This document shows, one piece after another, positions 1 through 13,543 of a stretch of DNA of 64,000 bases (the first letter of the stretch is position 1; the number at the start of each line of letters is the position of its first letter). The position numbers were made by a program, and so were the translations under genes. Below the pieces are notes generated by a model. That model was not told where the DNA came from, made no database searches, and saw only the letters and a program-made list of their open reading frames with translations. Source of the DNA: Cryptomeria japonica (lineage: Eukaryota > Streptophyta > Pinopsida > Cupressales > Cupressaceae); the NCBI RefSeq assembly GCF_030272615.1, contig NC_081405.1, positions 604,067,177 to 604,131,176 on the forward strand, read 5' to 3'.

Positions 1-857
1 AGCAGAGGTTGCTTTGCATCGACCTGGGATACATTTAACTGGTGTTGTATATGTGGAAATATGTATCCTAGGATGATGCAATGCAACCTCTGCTCCACCA
101 ATACCAGATAGAAGAGATAGTACTTTAATTTAAAGCCATCAGGATAAAATGCTTGCAAGACATATATTAGGTATAAAAGGAAGCCTACCCTGTCATTTGA
201 AGGGGTTTACCTACAATTCAAGTGATCTCTTAATTATAAAATCAATTCAATTCCAAGTGAATAGGCAATCAAGCATTCATCAAGATTTGAAGGAGAAATC
301 AAGTTAATCAAGATATTTAATAGAGGAGTTATTTAATAAAGATATCATCTTTTAAATTAAGAAATGGGCAGGAGATTAAGAATACAAACCTTCCATATTG
401 CACACTTCAAGGTATATTAAAATCAATTTAAAGTGTATTCATTTAGGGACCTTTCATAAAATATTCTCAACTTAAACATCATAAAAGGATCTTAAAATAT
501 TCATTCTTTATAATGATAAGAATTTGGTTGTTCCATACACCTTCCTTTACTATTTTAAAAATATCATCGACCAAAATATTGTGCAGCAGTAGTATGGAGT
601 GCATTTCATCTATTTTATGCCTAAATATTTCATCATACCACTTTCTTTTCAAAGGTGATTGATCAATTATGGTGTTTGGGTAATACATTCCAAATAGATC
701 CAGTTGCATACCATTTATCTATCTTGATTAAATACTTTTATCCTGATGGCATTAAATTAAAGTTCTTTCTCTATTTTCTGGTGATATCTAGAGCAGAGGT
801 TGCTTTGCATTGACCTAGGATACATTTAACTTGTGTTGTATCTACGGAAATATGTAT
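1..857. repeat. Foldback/MITE-like inverted-repeat element, partial
   Basis: Bases 1-94 form a hairpin: the arm starting AGCAGAGGTTGC (1-36) pairs with 57-94, with few mismatches and a 20-base loop. Bases 792-857 are a direct copy of 1-67 that breaks off at GATGTCTTAAG. Between them lies a second inverted repeat: ACTTTAATTTAAAGCCATC and its continuation at 119-150 pairs with 735-771. The whole is an inverted repeat with palindromic ends. It is cut by the window start and truncated on the right. No transposase is inside. An AGGTATAAAAGG box lies near 170-181. Confidence 0.55.
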
Positions 858-1194
858 GATGTCTTAAGAGTGAAGAGCCATTCAATTATGATGTCTTAAG
901 GGGGCAACCTTAAACAACACACACTAAGCTTTGACTTCTTAGGTGTGCTATGGGCCCATTCCTTCACTTGACATCCCTTCCCATCCATTTCCATTAAAAA
1001 GACAATCACCATTAGCATGTGAATTCAAACAGTGTTCCCACGTTTGACTACATAGAACAAAGCAAATGGCATAAGAAACTCTCATCTACCTCACAACTAT
1101 CATAGAATACCTCCCCGAGGAGATATTCTCATGTCCTATCCTACTTTATGTTGTCGATGAAATACATAAGCATCCTCACAATGCACTCAATGCA
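858..1194. other. Non-coding stretch, nothing recognised
   Basis: AT-rich sequence with no supported reading frame, RNA gene or repeat. The last part may be the decayed upstream continuation of the PPR fragment that follows. Confidence 0.5.
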
Positions 1195-1441
1195 ACAAAT
1201 AGATTTCCATTTTGATCAGTTTTATTTGCCAATGTACTCTCTATGTGTGCCAAAATGGGAGCTTTGGAACAGAGTATGGGCTTCCATCAAAGTAGAAGGT
1301 AAGGGCAATTAATATCAGATGCTTACAGTTGGAAATGCTTTGTTTGACATGTTTGGAAAATGTAGAAGTATAGACATGAAAGCGCATGAACTGTTTGGTG
1401 AGATGCATCAAAGAAACACGATCTAATGGAATGCTATGATA
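1195..1441 (+). pseudogene. Pentatricopeptide repeat (PPR) protein fragment
   Basis: Two blocks read as consecutive PPR motifs. The frame at 1246 gives CAKMGALEQSMGFHQS. The frame at 1325 gives TVGNALFDMFGKCRSIDM, then HELFGEMHQRNTI, a stop codon, and WNAMI. These match the signature of plant PLS-class PPR proteins, which bind organellar RNA. In intact family members that stop position is normally a Ser codon. The blocks are in different frames and contain stops, so this is a dead fragment of about 80 residues from a protein usually longer than 400. No start codon, further motifs or E/DYW domain are visible. It is probably a captured or decayed copy of a host gene. The family assignment is firm; the subfamily is not. 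Confidence 0.75.
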
Positions 1442-2955
1442 TTAGGAAAAGGTCCTAATAGAATCCCCAACTAATTAATCTAGAGAAAGATACCACTAAA
1501 GAAATAAATTTAATCCTCACCACTATGGTCTTGAAGGCCTTTAAGACACTTGGATTCCTATTTTGGCCCGCTTTTCCTTGACCCTATGTTAAGATAGTAA
1601 ACTAGTTTGAGAGAATCTATTGGGTGGGAAATTGTGTATGGTTGCAATTTTTTTCATGCATGGAAAGTGATTTAAAGTTTGGACCAATAGAGGATAAGTA
1701 TTTCTTGAGCCTTTGAGGACATGTGTAGAGCACCGCATGGATGTTTCTTCATTATTGAACTCTTTGAATATGTAAGTAAATTATTTTTGGTTGATGACAC
1801 AGTAAGTGTGGTATTTGTCTTTTTGATATGTTGTGGATAATATTAATCAAATATGGAATTTTTTTGATGCTATATACACTATGTTTTGGATTGAATTTAG
1901 GTAAGCAAAGAGGTAATGGAAGAATAAAAGAGGTACACAAAGGAAGAAGAGTGAAATAGGTGGTTTGGGATGGAGGTTACAAGTATATATGATAATTCGT
2001 ATGGATAATTTGTTGTCTATAAAGAGGCAAATAAGCTATCACAACTTCAACATGAATGAATGCCTCATCTACAGAAGCAAAAGGTACTTCTAATGGTTTC
2101 AAAGTAAGAAGTACCTCTAAAAGTAAGAAGTACCAAGATGTGTGGTCTAGTAAAATTTTGTAGTCCTAAATCACTCAAAATCATAACCAAGGTTTTTGCA
2201 TTGCATGTCTATCATTTATTTCAATTTATTATTAAACCAAAGAAAATAGGATTCATTAAAATCCATAATTCCTTTTAAAATATTATTCATATCTAAGATG
2301 GCATGGAGTGGGATGAGTATTCATAGAAATAACCCTTTATCCTTTCCATGTGCATTTCCCTTGGTTTTAGTCCCATTTTTTCTTTATTTTATTCAAAACA
2401 AAATTTATAGATGCCTCTACTTGTCTCAACATTCATTAATTGTTTGGGATTTTCATTCCATTCACCAAGGTTGGCATCTATTCTAAGACTCTGTGTCATG
2501 GCCAAGCCAGATGATTTGACTCTAGTTTCTCTCCAATCTAGTCACCTAGTAGCATGTGAAATCTATCTCTTCCTAATTATTATTCTCTCAACTTGTTAAT
2601 GACCATTTCATTAATGAATCCTTCCTCATAATTTTGGACAAGTGAGACAATGTTAGCTCAAGGAATCTTTTCAATCCTCTTTCAAGATTCTTTCCCAAGT
2701 AATAATCTTGCATATTAAAAAATAAGTTACACTTCTATTTTTCCAAGCTAATCTTCCTTATAATGTTTAGATTTACTCGAAAGTGCTCATTGTGACTCAT
2801 GTTTACTACTCTTCCTATTAGTCTCATTCCAATATCTCCTACAAAAATATGGAATAATTACATTTATATTTTATTACAAGTGGATCCTCATGGCTTGTAA
2901 GATTTGAAGTCCATACTCGGGCTACTTATCTTGGTGAAAATTCTTAAAGTGATAT
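1442..2955. other. Intergenic AT-rich sequence
   Basis: No coding region or structured repeat can be supported. Short open frames at 2298-2599 have no recognisable composition or motif and I treat them as chance. Confidence 0.5.
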
Positions 2956-2956
2956 G

Positions 2957-3295
2957 ACCCTTCCTTCCATTTCCTACACCCTATTTTCTAACCCACACCT
3001 CATAACCTTTATCTCACTTCCTATCATTATTACCTTTCATCTACCTTTCATATCCTGTATCTTAACCTCCTCCACTTTCCTACATCCTATCCTAAACCTT
3101 AACCTCATACACACTTACTTTTACTTCACCTACCAAACCCCATTCCATCCTTCACATCCTTAATTTATCTCCCCCCATTCACTTTCCTACCTTCCAAACC
3201 CCTAACATATCCTAACTTACTCTTTCACCATTACATCCTTCATCACTTATCTCCCTATCTTATCATCTTTCACCATTTTATACCACCTTCCTAAT
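2957..3295 (+). other. G-depleted, C/T-rich tract
   Basis: Within these 339 bases the plus strand has a single G, at 3057. The rest is C, T and A, with words such as CTTCCT, CCTATC and CCTTAACC. The edges are abrupt: G is normal before 2956 and after 3296. An open frame through it (2954-3163) is a by-product of the composition and has no protein-like features. There is no clean tandem period, so this is a compositional domain rather than a simple microsatellite. Confidence 0.8.
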
Positions 3296-4930
<1,635 letters not shown>

Positions 4931-6039
4931 CATAGGGAAAATAGTTCAATAGAGGAAAACCATACTTCAAAACACATCCCATTTTGTTAATATATAAATA
5001 AAATGGTGACAATACACTTCCAAAGAAAAGTTCTTATAGGAGTCTTCAACAACTATATTTCTAGAGAAATTTTGACAACATAATAGTACCTATAAATAAA
5101 CCTCATAACACAAACTACTCCATAAGCATCATATTTATATATTATAACACTTGCATGCATTGAAAAATCCACCTTTGCATACATAGTTCTTTCATAGCCA
5201 CCAAACATATCTTGACACACAATGACAAATGCATGCATGGAACATGAAAAGCACTTGCATACATGGTGCCAACTCGTGTAAGTTTTATCTATAGTTGCAT
5301 TTAATATTTCATATTCTTTCATTAAGTTGAGTTGTGATTAGAGATTTTTTAGTGGCAAATCTTCACCAATTGGCGAATTTGGCATTTTTTTTGAGGAAAT
5401 GGAGAATAGTCTGAGGCAGCATAGTGGTCAAATTGCCCAGAATTTCGGAGTTAACGGTCCACTATATTTTGGCTTCACCATTGACCACACACCATTCAAC
5501 GTGCATGCCCATAATATTTGCCTGGAATCACTTGGACGTGGGTATTAGATCACCTCTGTTATTCACCAGAAATAGTAAAATGACCATGTACCCAACACCT
5601 AATTCTCCAACGATAAATTAAATGTCCATTGTACGCATCAACCAAATTCTTCAATATCAATTAAAACATTATAAGTATTCAAGGACCCATTTCACTCCGC
5701 TTAAATCAAGATACATTTTGAAACACTCGCACAATTCACCAAAAGTGCAATCATGGATTGATATAAATACAATTGAAAGTTTGAAACACTCTTTCTTACA
5801 ATTTTTTCCTGTCTAATTAGTAAATTTGGGAGCTCTCGATTCGCATTCCGCAATTTGAGTTGGAACGTCGAAGTTCATTGTAGGGCGAAGGGCTAGAGTT
5901 AATATCCTGTAACATAGGCCTAGGCATTCCTGATTCCCGATTCAAAGAATTGAGAAGGCATAAATGTGAGTAATCATTTCTTCATACTTGATAGTATTAG
6001 TTTTAACTTTTAATTCGTAGTGAGAGGTCAAGACTCAAG
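4931..6039. other. Intergenic sequence upstream of the hAT relic
   Basis: No supported gene. A clear terminal inverted repeat for the adjacent hAT relic could not be identified by eye. Confidence 0.45.
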
Positions 6040-8820
6040 ATGTCACAGTCAGACATGGGTGAGACTCCTCAGGGTGGTGAAGGGATTGAGATGTCAGACA
6101 AGGGTGATACTAAGACTCCTCAGGGTGGTGAAGGGATTGGGATGTCAGACAAGGGTAAGACTCCTTAGGGCGGTGAAACTGAAGGGATTGGGAGGCCATC
6201 AAAATGCCCAAAACTTAAAGATACTACCGTAAAGTCTTACTTTGGAATTGGCAAAGTTTCTGGTCCATCAACTTCTGCAGTTGTACAAGACATTCAAGGT
6301 GTGATTGTCATTGTGTTAAATGCATCAAATGAGGATGACAATACCAATACGATAAAAGATATTCTAAGGGATACACACAATGAGATAATTCACTCAGATG
6401 CAAATGCTAGTACTGAATATGATGTTGGCAGGAAGAAAAGAAAAAGGAAAGTAAAACTGGGGTGGGAGTGGGAGATGACAAGGAGTTTTAAGATTGATTG
6501 GGTAGCAAAGTACCCATTCATTGAACCAGTCCCAAACAATGATGAACAACCAACAGAATGTAGGTGTAAGATTTGTAGCTGGAAAACTAAAAGAGAGAAG
6601 AAGATGCAGCTAAAGCTTGACACCATAGAAGAGCATATTGGTAAGGTTTATGAAAAAAAGATCATAGACAGAAAGGAAACACCAGTAGTAAGATGGAAAT
6701 CAAAGAAAGAATGTCTTCATGTTAAGTATGTTGCGGAATATGAAGAGCATAACCATAAAATAACACTGATTGGTAATAGTGGATTTGGAAATACAGTCAA
6801 GGTTGGGCTTGAACATGCAACAAAAGATGCAAACCTGGAAAAGACTGTTCAAATGAGTGTTATTTTTCATATTCTGTCAAGAGGGCATCCTATGAAAGAT
6901 TTCCTAGAATCTAGTAATTTATTATCTTTTTTGAATGTTCCTCACTATCCTATGTCACATTGGTCAATAAACGCTAGATGGGAAATGACAAACTGTCTCA
7001 CTGAGGTGGAAAAGAAAAATTTATAAGAGACTGTAAAAGAGTCAAAATTCATTTTATTATCCATAGATGAAGTTACTACGGTAGATAAGACTACTTTGGT
7101 CTGCATGCATGTGTATACCGTAAAAGAACACGTTCGTTGAGCTCATCTATTCTTTGTTCGTAAAATGAGGGGCAATTCAACAACAAAAAATTCATATTTG
7201 GAAGTTAAGAATGCTTTGAATGAAATTGCTGGTATGGATGACTTGAAAATTGCCAAGAAGTTGGTGTGTGTTGGATCTGATGGAGTTGCAGTAATGCAAG
7301 GTCAAAGGACCGGTCTTTGTGAAATATTACAAACTAGTATTGCACCATACATGGTTGCCATTCACTGCATGGCCCATTGAATGAATTTAGCATATAGAAT
7401 TGTAAGCAATTTCCCTACAGTGTCAAAAGTTGAAGGTCTGGTCCACGAGATCCACTCATACTTCTACTGAAGTCCTAAACATTTTGTAGAATTTCAGATT
7501 TTTGCTTAGGAAGTAACAATAGGAAACAAGCTTCTCAAGGATGTTGAGACCAGATGGATCTCCTTGCATGGACCAGTGGAACGAGTTCTAACATAATATC
7601 AATCCTTGATCAAACTAATGTATGAGCAACACCTCATAGTAGACAAAGCTCCTGATCTCTTACATAGGTTAAGTGATATAGAGACTCTGTTAACTTTATC
7701 TAGTCTTCTCCCCATGCCGGATTTAATGAAAAAACTTGTTAAGAAATCCCAAGATAGAAATATGTATATCAATGAGTATAGCACTCTACGTAAAGTGACA
7801 TGCTTGGGCCTGGATGGTCTATATTCAAATCTAATAGGGCGAAGCCAAAATTTTTTTAGGTGGCAGATAATTACAGATTTTAATCATGCTGAAATTTTTT
7901 TACATTTCAATGCAAGAAATGAGTTATGTGTCTTTGTAAAAGGATTTCAGATACCAATGCACCAATCTAAGACAGGCAAGTGAGGCAGAGCAGTGCCAGT
8001 TAAAAGGGAAGATTTTGACAGGATTGTTAAATCTATTAGTGATAATTTGAAGTCTATTGTATATGAAATATCAACTGAGATTCATGAAAGATTCTCTCAA
8101 GAAGAAATACTTGAATCCACGGGTTGTGTGTATCCTCAATTTTGGCATTCAATTGGAGATAATCCAAATGATGCAAAGGTGTTTCATAAAAAACTAGAGG
8201 AATTGATATTGACATTTTCAAAAGATGCATATTGTAATGGACAACCAATAGAAGGAATTTTAAATTCAGATCATCTTAAAAAACAATGTAAACACTTTGC
8301 ATTGTGTATGAAACAACAGTTGGTTGACTTGGAGAATCCATTTGAACCTGGATCAATCACAAGGCTTTGGAAAAGGATAGATCAAAGGGAAGTATTTCAT
8401 ATTTCAATACCAAAATATTTTAAACTTGCTGATTTATGTCAAACAATGATATTGGGGTCAATGGAAGATGAGAGAGTTTTCAGTGAATTAGGGATTTTGA
8501 AATCAAAGATCAGAAACAAATTAGACAAAAATTTGGAAACTTGCTTGAGGTTGTTTGTAACTCAGTATAGTGTTAGAGATTTTCCATATGATAGGGCACT
8601 GGAAATTTGGAATTCCATATGTGAAAGATGAGGGTTGTGCAACACTTTAAAAGCTGGTGGTGCTACTACTAGTGCGGAGACAAATGATGTATCGCAGACT
8701 CAAAGTCAGCATGATGACGAAGAAATTTTTGAATACCCGACTCAGAATGAAGATGAACCTATTAGTACTAGTTAGTTTCTGGATCTTGAGTCCATTTGGG
8801 ATATAGAAGCCTTAGATTGA
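6040..8820 (+). pseudogene. hAT-superfamily transposase relic, full length, ten premature stops
   Basis: From the ATG at 6040 to the TGA at 8818 one frame of 927 codons runs with no net frameshift. It has ten in-frame stops, at 6166, 7024, 7138, 7378, 7468, 7507, 7594, 7981, 8629 and 8773. Order: an acidic/Gly N-terminus with a repeated KTPQGGEGIG motif; a Cys cluster (CRCKICSWKTK) followed by EEHIGK, like a BED/TTF-type DNA-binding finger; SIDEVTTVD (first catalytic Asp region); VGSDGVAVM (second Asp); HCMAH and ETRWIS; and the C-terminal hAT dimerisation motif MEDERVFSELGILKSKIRN with the third acidic residue. The layout matches ZNF862-like hAT transposases, nuclear enzymes of cut-and-paste transposition. 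Each stop is one C-to-T change from CAG, CAA or CGA. At 6166 a sister repeat keeps CAG. The acidic tail (8638-8817) lies beyond the 8629 stop. The superfamily is secure; terminal repeats were not found. Confidence 0.88.
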
Positions 8821-9229
8821 GTCATTGAAGTGAATTAGCTATCAGTTTATAGGTAATTATGCTATAGTTCTTGAGTCATATTACAATTTACAGTACTATA
8901 GTTGTCATTGATGATTTTCGATATTATATTCCTTGAATTTATCAATCAGAATGGGTACTTATTTCATATTTTTATTGTAAATTTCAATTATTAATAAACA
9001 ATTAAAACTTATTTTCTAAATTATTAGTAAACAATTGAATTATTAGTAAATTGGTTCCAAATTATGTTGAACATGAAATGCAACAATTTGTGTCACAAGA
9101 TCCATAAAATTATTCATATTGCATAACTATTAGAACTTTTCTACTGTTCTACACTAAATGCTTAACATGATGTTCATGGTGATTAGGGTTTTGTGTTTAT
9201 TTTTTGTCTTAGTTGGCTAGTAAACCGAA
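8821..9229. other. AT-rich flank of the hAT relic
   Basis: Very AT-rich, with repeated AATTATTAGTAAA-like words near 8990-9055. No gene and no clear terminal inverted repeat seen. Confidence 0.45.
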
Positions 9230-10240
9230 GTTGTCGTGTGTTGAAAATATGAGTTGTCCTTTCTTTATCTGTCCATGTCAATGTCAAGTGTGGTCAAATA
9301 GTTGGTTAGACAATGAGACATGTTTAATGTTTCATCTCTAACTCGTAGATAAATTTCATGTTTAATAATTTAAGTGGCGAGTTAGCGAGTGTTGGTTTTG
9401 GTTTAAATCGTGAGGTCTCTAGTTTTTTGGGTGTTAGCATTTTATGTTAGTGAGTTGGAGATTGTTAATGAAATTTATTTGGTCGCGAGGTCTCGAATTG
9501 GTCTGATGTTGTGGTCATCGCATGCTCGCAGGTCTATAAGTATTAAGTCAAAAAGTGTTGCAAGCATGCGATGGCAGTTAAATGTCTTGTTGTCACAGGC
9601 TCGCAAGGGTTTAAGTCAAGTTAAGTTTTGAGTTGTGAGCTTGTGATGAAATAAGTTGTTTTGTTAGATTTGCAGTGTTCACCAGCTCACAGGTAAAGAA
9701 AGAATATTACAAATGTTGTTGCGAGGTTGCGACTGAAGGGCTTGATGAAGATCAACGATTGTTGCTCACTCACGAGATTCTTTGAGGATTCATAAAAGGG
9801 GTTGCAAGATTACAATTAAGAGGATTTTGTAGCATTGTTGCTAACTCGCTGGTTACTTTCCAAATTGTTATAACCAGTTGTGAGTGTGCGATTAAAGATG
9901 GGGATTGACACATGGACTTGTTTGTCGGGTTCTATAAAAGTTTTGAATGGCAATTGCCAATCAAATAGAAGGGCATGAATTCAAATTTTGCTCCAGTACT
10001 TCAACTTTGAATTAATGCCATAGTAGCTAGTTCATGCAAGTGTGCCAATTAATGAGAGAAGTGACAGTGCCCAAATACCATAAATTGCATGATCGAGCTG
10101 AGATTTTGTATAATTGCATTAATGCATTCTATCTTCAAGGTAATCCAGTGAATTGAGCTCTCCAACAATGTTGGAGAATTTAGAGTGTTGTGTGTGGGAA
10201 AATTTTAGAAAATTGGTTAATTTTTTCTCCTATAGCTAAA
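9230..10240 (+). promoter_or_regulatory. LTR- or leader-like region with degenerate GCGAG sub-repeats
   Basis: From about 9370 to 9900 short related words recur at irregular spacing, mostly GTCGCGAGGT, GCTCGCAGG, GCTCACAGG and GTTGCGAGG. A TCTATAAAAG box lies at about 9930-9940, roughly 300 bases upstream of the ORF that starts at 10241. This looks like the LTR or leader of the retroelement-like ORF that follows. No matching downstream LTR or primer-binding site was found by eye, so the role is inferred. Confidence 0.35.
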
Positions 10241-13200
10241 ATGAGCCAGGCGACAAGTGGAACTAGAGGTTCCAAGCCCAAGGCCACTGAGGAAAAGAAG
10301 GATAAGAAATACAAAGAAGAATTTGTAGATTTGGTGCCAAGGAATTCCGTTGCTTTGAATATAAATGATTGGCATGGAAAGATTTATGGAGCCAATGCAA
10401 AAACCTGACCATGCTTCATATGATTGGTACTGCTTTGTTTCATTATTTCTGGAATAATAGGGTTAAGGGTGTCCCGATGTCAAACCATTGGGATTTAAAT
10501 ATGACAAAGTTAATTGTGCCAAATGTGTAAGTTGATGTGGATTTGATCAAAGAGTTGGCCAAACACTATTGCCCAGTATCTAGGGTAATCAGAAGAAAGA
10601 ACTAGTCTGCCCTAGTTTCAATTAACAGAGCTAGCTTTGTTGAATCTTTCCAGATTACTGGTGCTGCATGTATAGATATAGATTTGGAGCGGATTGCGGA
10701 GGATTATGAAAAATACAAAGGTGTTATCAAGAAGCATGCAATGCCCAAATACATGCCTAAGGTGAATAGGAAACCGGTTATAATTCTAGATAGTATTGAA
10801 CCACTATTTGACATCACACCTTTCCACCATTATATGCATTGTACAATCTATGGATTATGCAGAGTGTTGGGTTTTGATGGAGATTCAAAAGTGTCAACTG
10901 AATTACTGATGATGGCTATGGACATTCAACACCCAGATGTTAACAAAGCTTACAATTATGTGGGCTATGTGGTTGAACACATTCATAATGCTATAGTTGA
11001 AATTCAGAGTGGTTCACCCAGCCCTACATTTAAGCATACATAGATGAACCCAGGTTTGGGACAGTATTTCTCCCCATTCTTCTTTCCTTTTCTTTGAAAA
11101 CTGGATTGTTTTTCCAATTATGGAAATACTAGGAATAAATAGGGAAAGATTGTTAATTAATGTTAGGAGAGTTTTGAGACCTTACCAGTATGTTCCAAAC
11201 TGGTCTATTTCACATAACTAGGGGGAATTTTCTTTTTTGATAACTTTGCTATGATCAGAGTCTATGGGTATCCTCAACCTCCCCATATTTTACCAAAATT
11301 TATTCCAATTAGGATTTCTTTTATGGAGTTTATTTGGCAATTGACCCTAGTTGAAAAAGAATACCTTGACAGACACAGGAAGGGTTATTTTCTTCCTAGG
11401 ATTTGGGTTGTGTTTGATTTTACCATTGGTAGGAATTCCTTTGATGAAGTAAACAATTTTGTTAAACAATATATGTTGGTTAATGCCGTGTCTAGATTTT
11501 GTGATCAATTTATTAAACATGCATTGCCAAAATGACACCTTGGGCCACAATAAAAGACCATGAACCATTGGATGATGAAGATGTGGTTATAAATTTGTTG
11601 AGAAAAGAGGAAGTACAAGAAAGGAGAAGAAAATGGAAAAATTTGATGAGAGTTGAAGCATAATTGAAGGTTATTGACCCTAGTTTCTCATGTTTTTGCC
11701 CTGATAACCCGTACATGGAGAGGATTAACAGAATGTTGAGTTTATATGAAACTCTGATTGAACAAATGCCTAAAATTCCAAAAGTGGCTGCTCAACAGGA
11801 AGACCCCCAAGATGGACAATATTCACATGGCAAGAGGCCACTTATTGTGTCTGTTGATGATGTAGAGAGTGGGGATGAAGTTCAATCTACCCGAGTGCCA
11901 CCTGCAAAGAAACAAAAAACCAAAGCGGTCATTGCAATTGTGAGGAGAGACCATGCTAGAGCAATTTTTATAGAACAAGGACACTACTTTCATCAAATAA
12001 GGACACATCTCAGAGAAGTGAGGTGGAATGAAGAACAGGGAGAAACAAATGAAGCCATTTCTCAAGGCTTTTATGAGTGTGTGATGTTGTCAAATGAGTT
12101 CATGAAAGATGATGACTTTATTAAGTCAGATGAATTTAAAAGTTTTTTGGCAAGGTTGAAACAAAATCAATTAAGACAAAATCTGATCATAGAGGAAGGA
12201 AATGTAGAAAAGAAAGAGGAGATCATCAAGACACTGCAAGAATATGATCCTGACAGGGAGAAAATATTTGTGGAATAGGCAAGATAATTGGTTAAGAGTA
12301 TTGGTATGATTATGATGACTTACTAGGATATCCAGTCTATTTTTATTATTGATCAGATTAGGAAGAAAGAGGACCCAATGTTTAAAACTAAATTTGAAAT
12401 TGGAGATGTAATAAGAGGATTAGGATTTAATCCTAAGTCAAAGACACTTGCTGCTTGGTCTTTGGACCCTTCCACTCAAAAGCCCCACCTTCTAAATATC
12501 CAAGTAGAAAAGAAAGCTGACAAAATGATCTAGAATTTGCAGAACACAAGTGACACAAATATTGTCTCATTTTTTACTCAAGTTTCTTTCATGAATTTGT
12601 CAAAAATAGAGGATTTATCAAGAAATACACAGGAACATATAACCAATTGATTGCATTATCTAAAAAATATGAAGAGACACTGATGAAGAAGGGTGCTCTG
12701 GAGGAAGATTTAGTAGAGTTGAAAGAAACAATTGCAAATGAGCCCCCTCCAATACAAATTACAAAATAAGTAAAAGAAATACCAGCTGATGTGACAACGA
12801 AAATGGAGGAATACATAGAGAAAATTGAAAATCTTGGAAAGGAACAAAATGTCAAGGCTATCTCTATTGTGTCAAGAATTCTAAAACATAGGTTTAATGT
12901 ATTGAAAGGAAAATTGATGGTAGTGCATGATTTACACATTTCTTTGAAAGAGGCAAGTAAAACATCCTCTGAGGTTGTCGCTTTTCTTGGACCTTTGTTC
13001 AATGTTTGGTCAGGAAGAAGAACATTAATGGATAAACTAGATACTGTAATGTTGTATAGTGATGAGTTCCCTCCCAAGATCAGTGACACTAAAGACATGG
13101 TGGAGGTAATGAATGCAACTTATGCATTTTTCACAGGGAAGGATGTGTTTATAAATGAAAAATTGCAGACATTTGGGGAAGCTTATAGTAAATTGGTGCC

Positions 13201-13543
13201 TTTAATTTATGGTAGTAATGGAGAATTAAAATCAGTTTCTGATTGGACCAACAAATTTGATTTGATTCTAGAGGAAGAAGAAATAATCAAGCATATAGAT
13301 GATTAGGTTAATGCTGATTTCCTTAACGGTATTCTTGATTCACTGTTCAAGGTTGAGGTTGACCATGCAAAGTTTATTGTTGAGGCTAGGGAAGTTACAG
13401 ATGCCAGATGGACAGATTCAGTTGCAAAGTTGGAAGAGGTAAAGTCATTCAGCTGGCCAACAGACAAAGAGGTGGACAGGTGGCAAGCCATGCTAAAGCA
13501 AAAGAAGAAATGTCAGGTTGCTACCCAAGATTCCTCAAAGTAA
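10241..13543 (+). pseudogene. Unrecognised retroelement-like ORF relic, gag-like, no pol
   Basis: A frame-shifted coding relic of about 1,100 codons. It opens at 10241 with a Ser/Lys-rich stretch (MSQATSGTRGSKPKATEEKK). A globular part follows (about 10410-11535) with SFQITGAACIDIDLERIAED and IRVYGYPQPPHILPKF. Next is a basic, nuclear-signal-like linker (PPAKKQKTK, about 11910), then a charged, helix-rich C-terminal half (11950-13543) with KMEEYIEKIENLGKEQN and WSGRRTLMDKLD. The last exon-like block runs from 12791 to the TAA at 13541 with one TAG at 13304. No zinc knuckle, protease, integrase, RT or RNase H motif is visible. The order of domain, basic linker and coiled coil recalls the second ORF of the elements at 38.5-44.3 and 47.4-54.1 kb, but residue similarity is not convincing by eye. 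Probably a non-autonomous retroelement ORF; function unknown. Confidence 0.5.

Noticed and set aside
479-709. 76-codon minus-strand frame inside the foldback element
   Set aside because: No recognisable motif, and composition follows the AT-rich background.
3070-3110. CCTAAACCTTAACC words resembling interstitial telomeric repeat
   Set aside because: The plant telomere unit CCCTAAA is not repeated in tandem; only isolated look-alikes occur.
2954-3163. 69-codon plus-strand frame in the G-free tract
   Set aside because: Lack of G removes TAG and TGA stops on that strand, so long frames are expected by chance.
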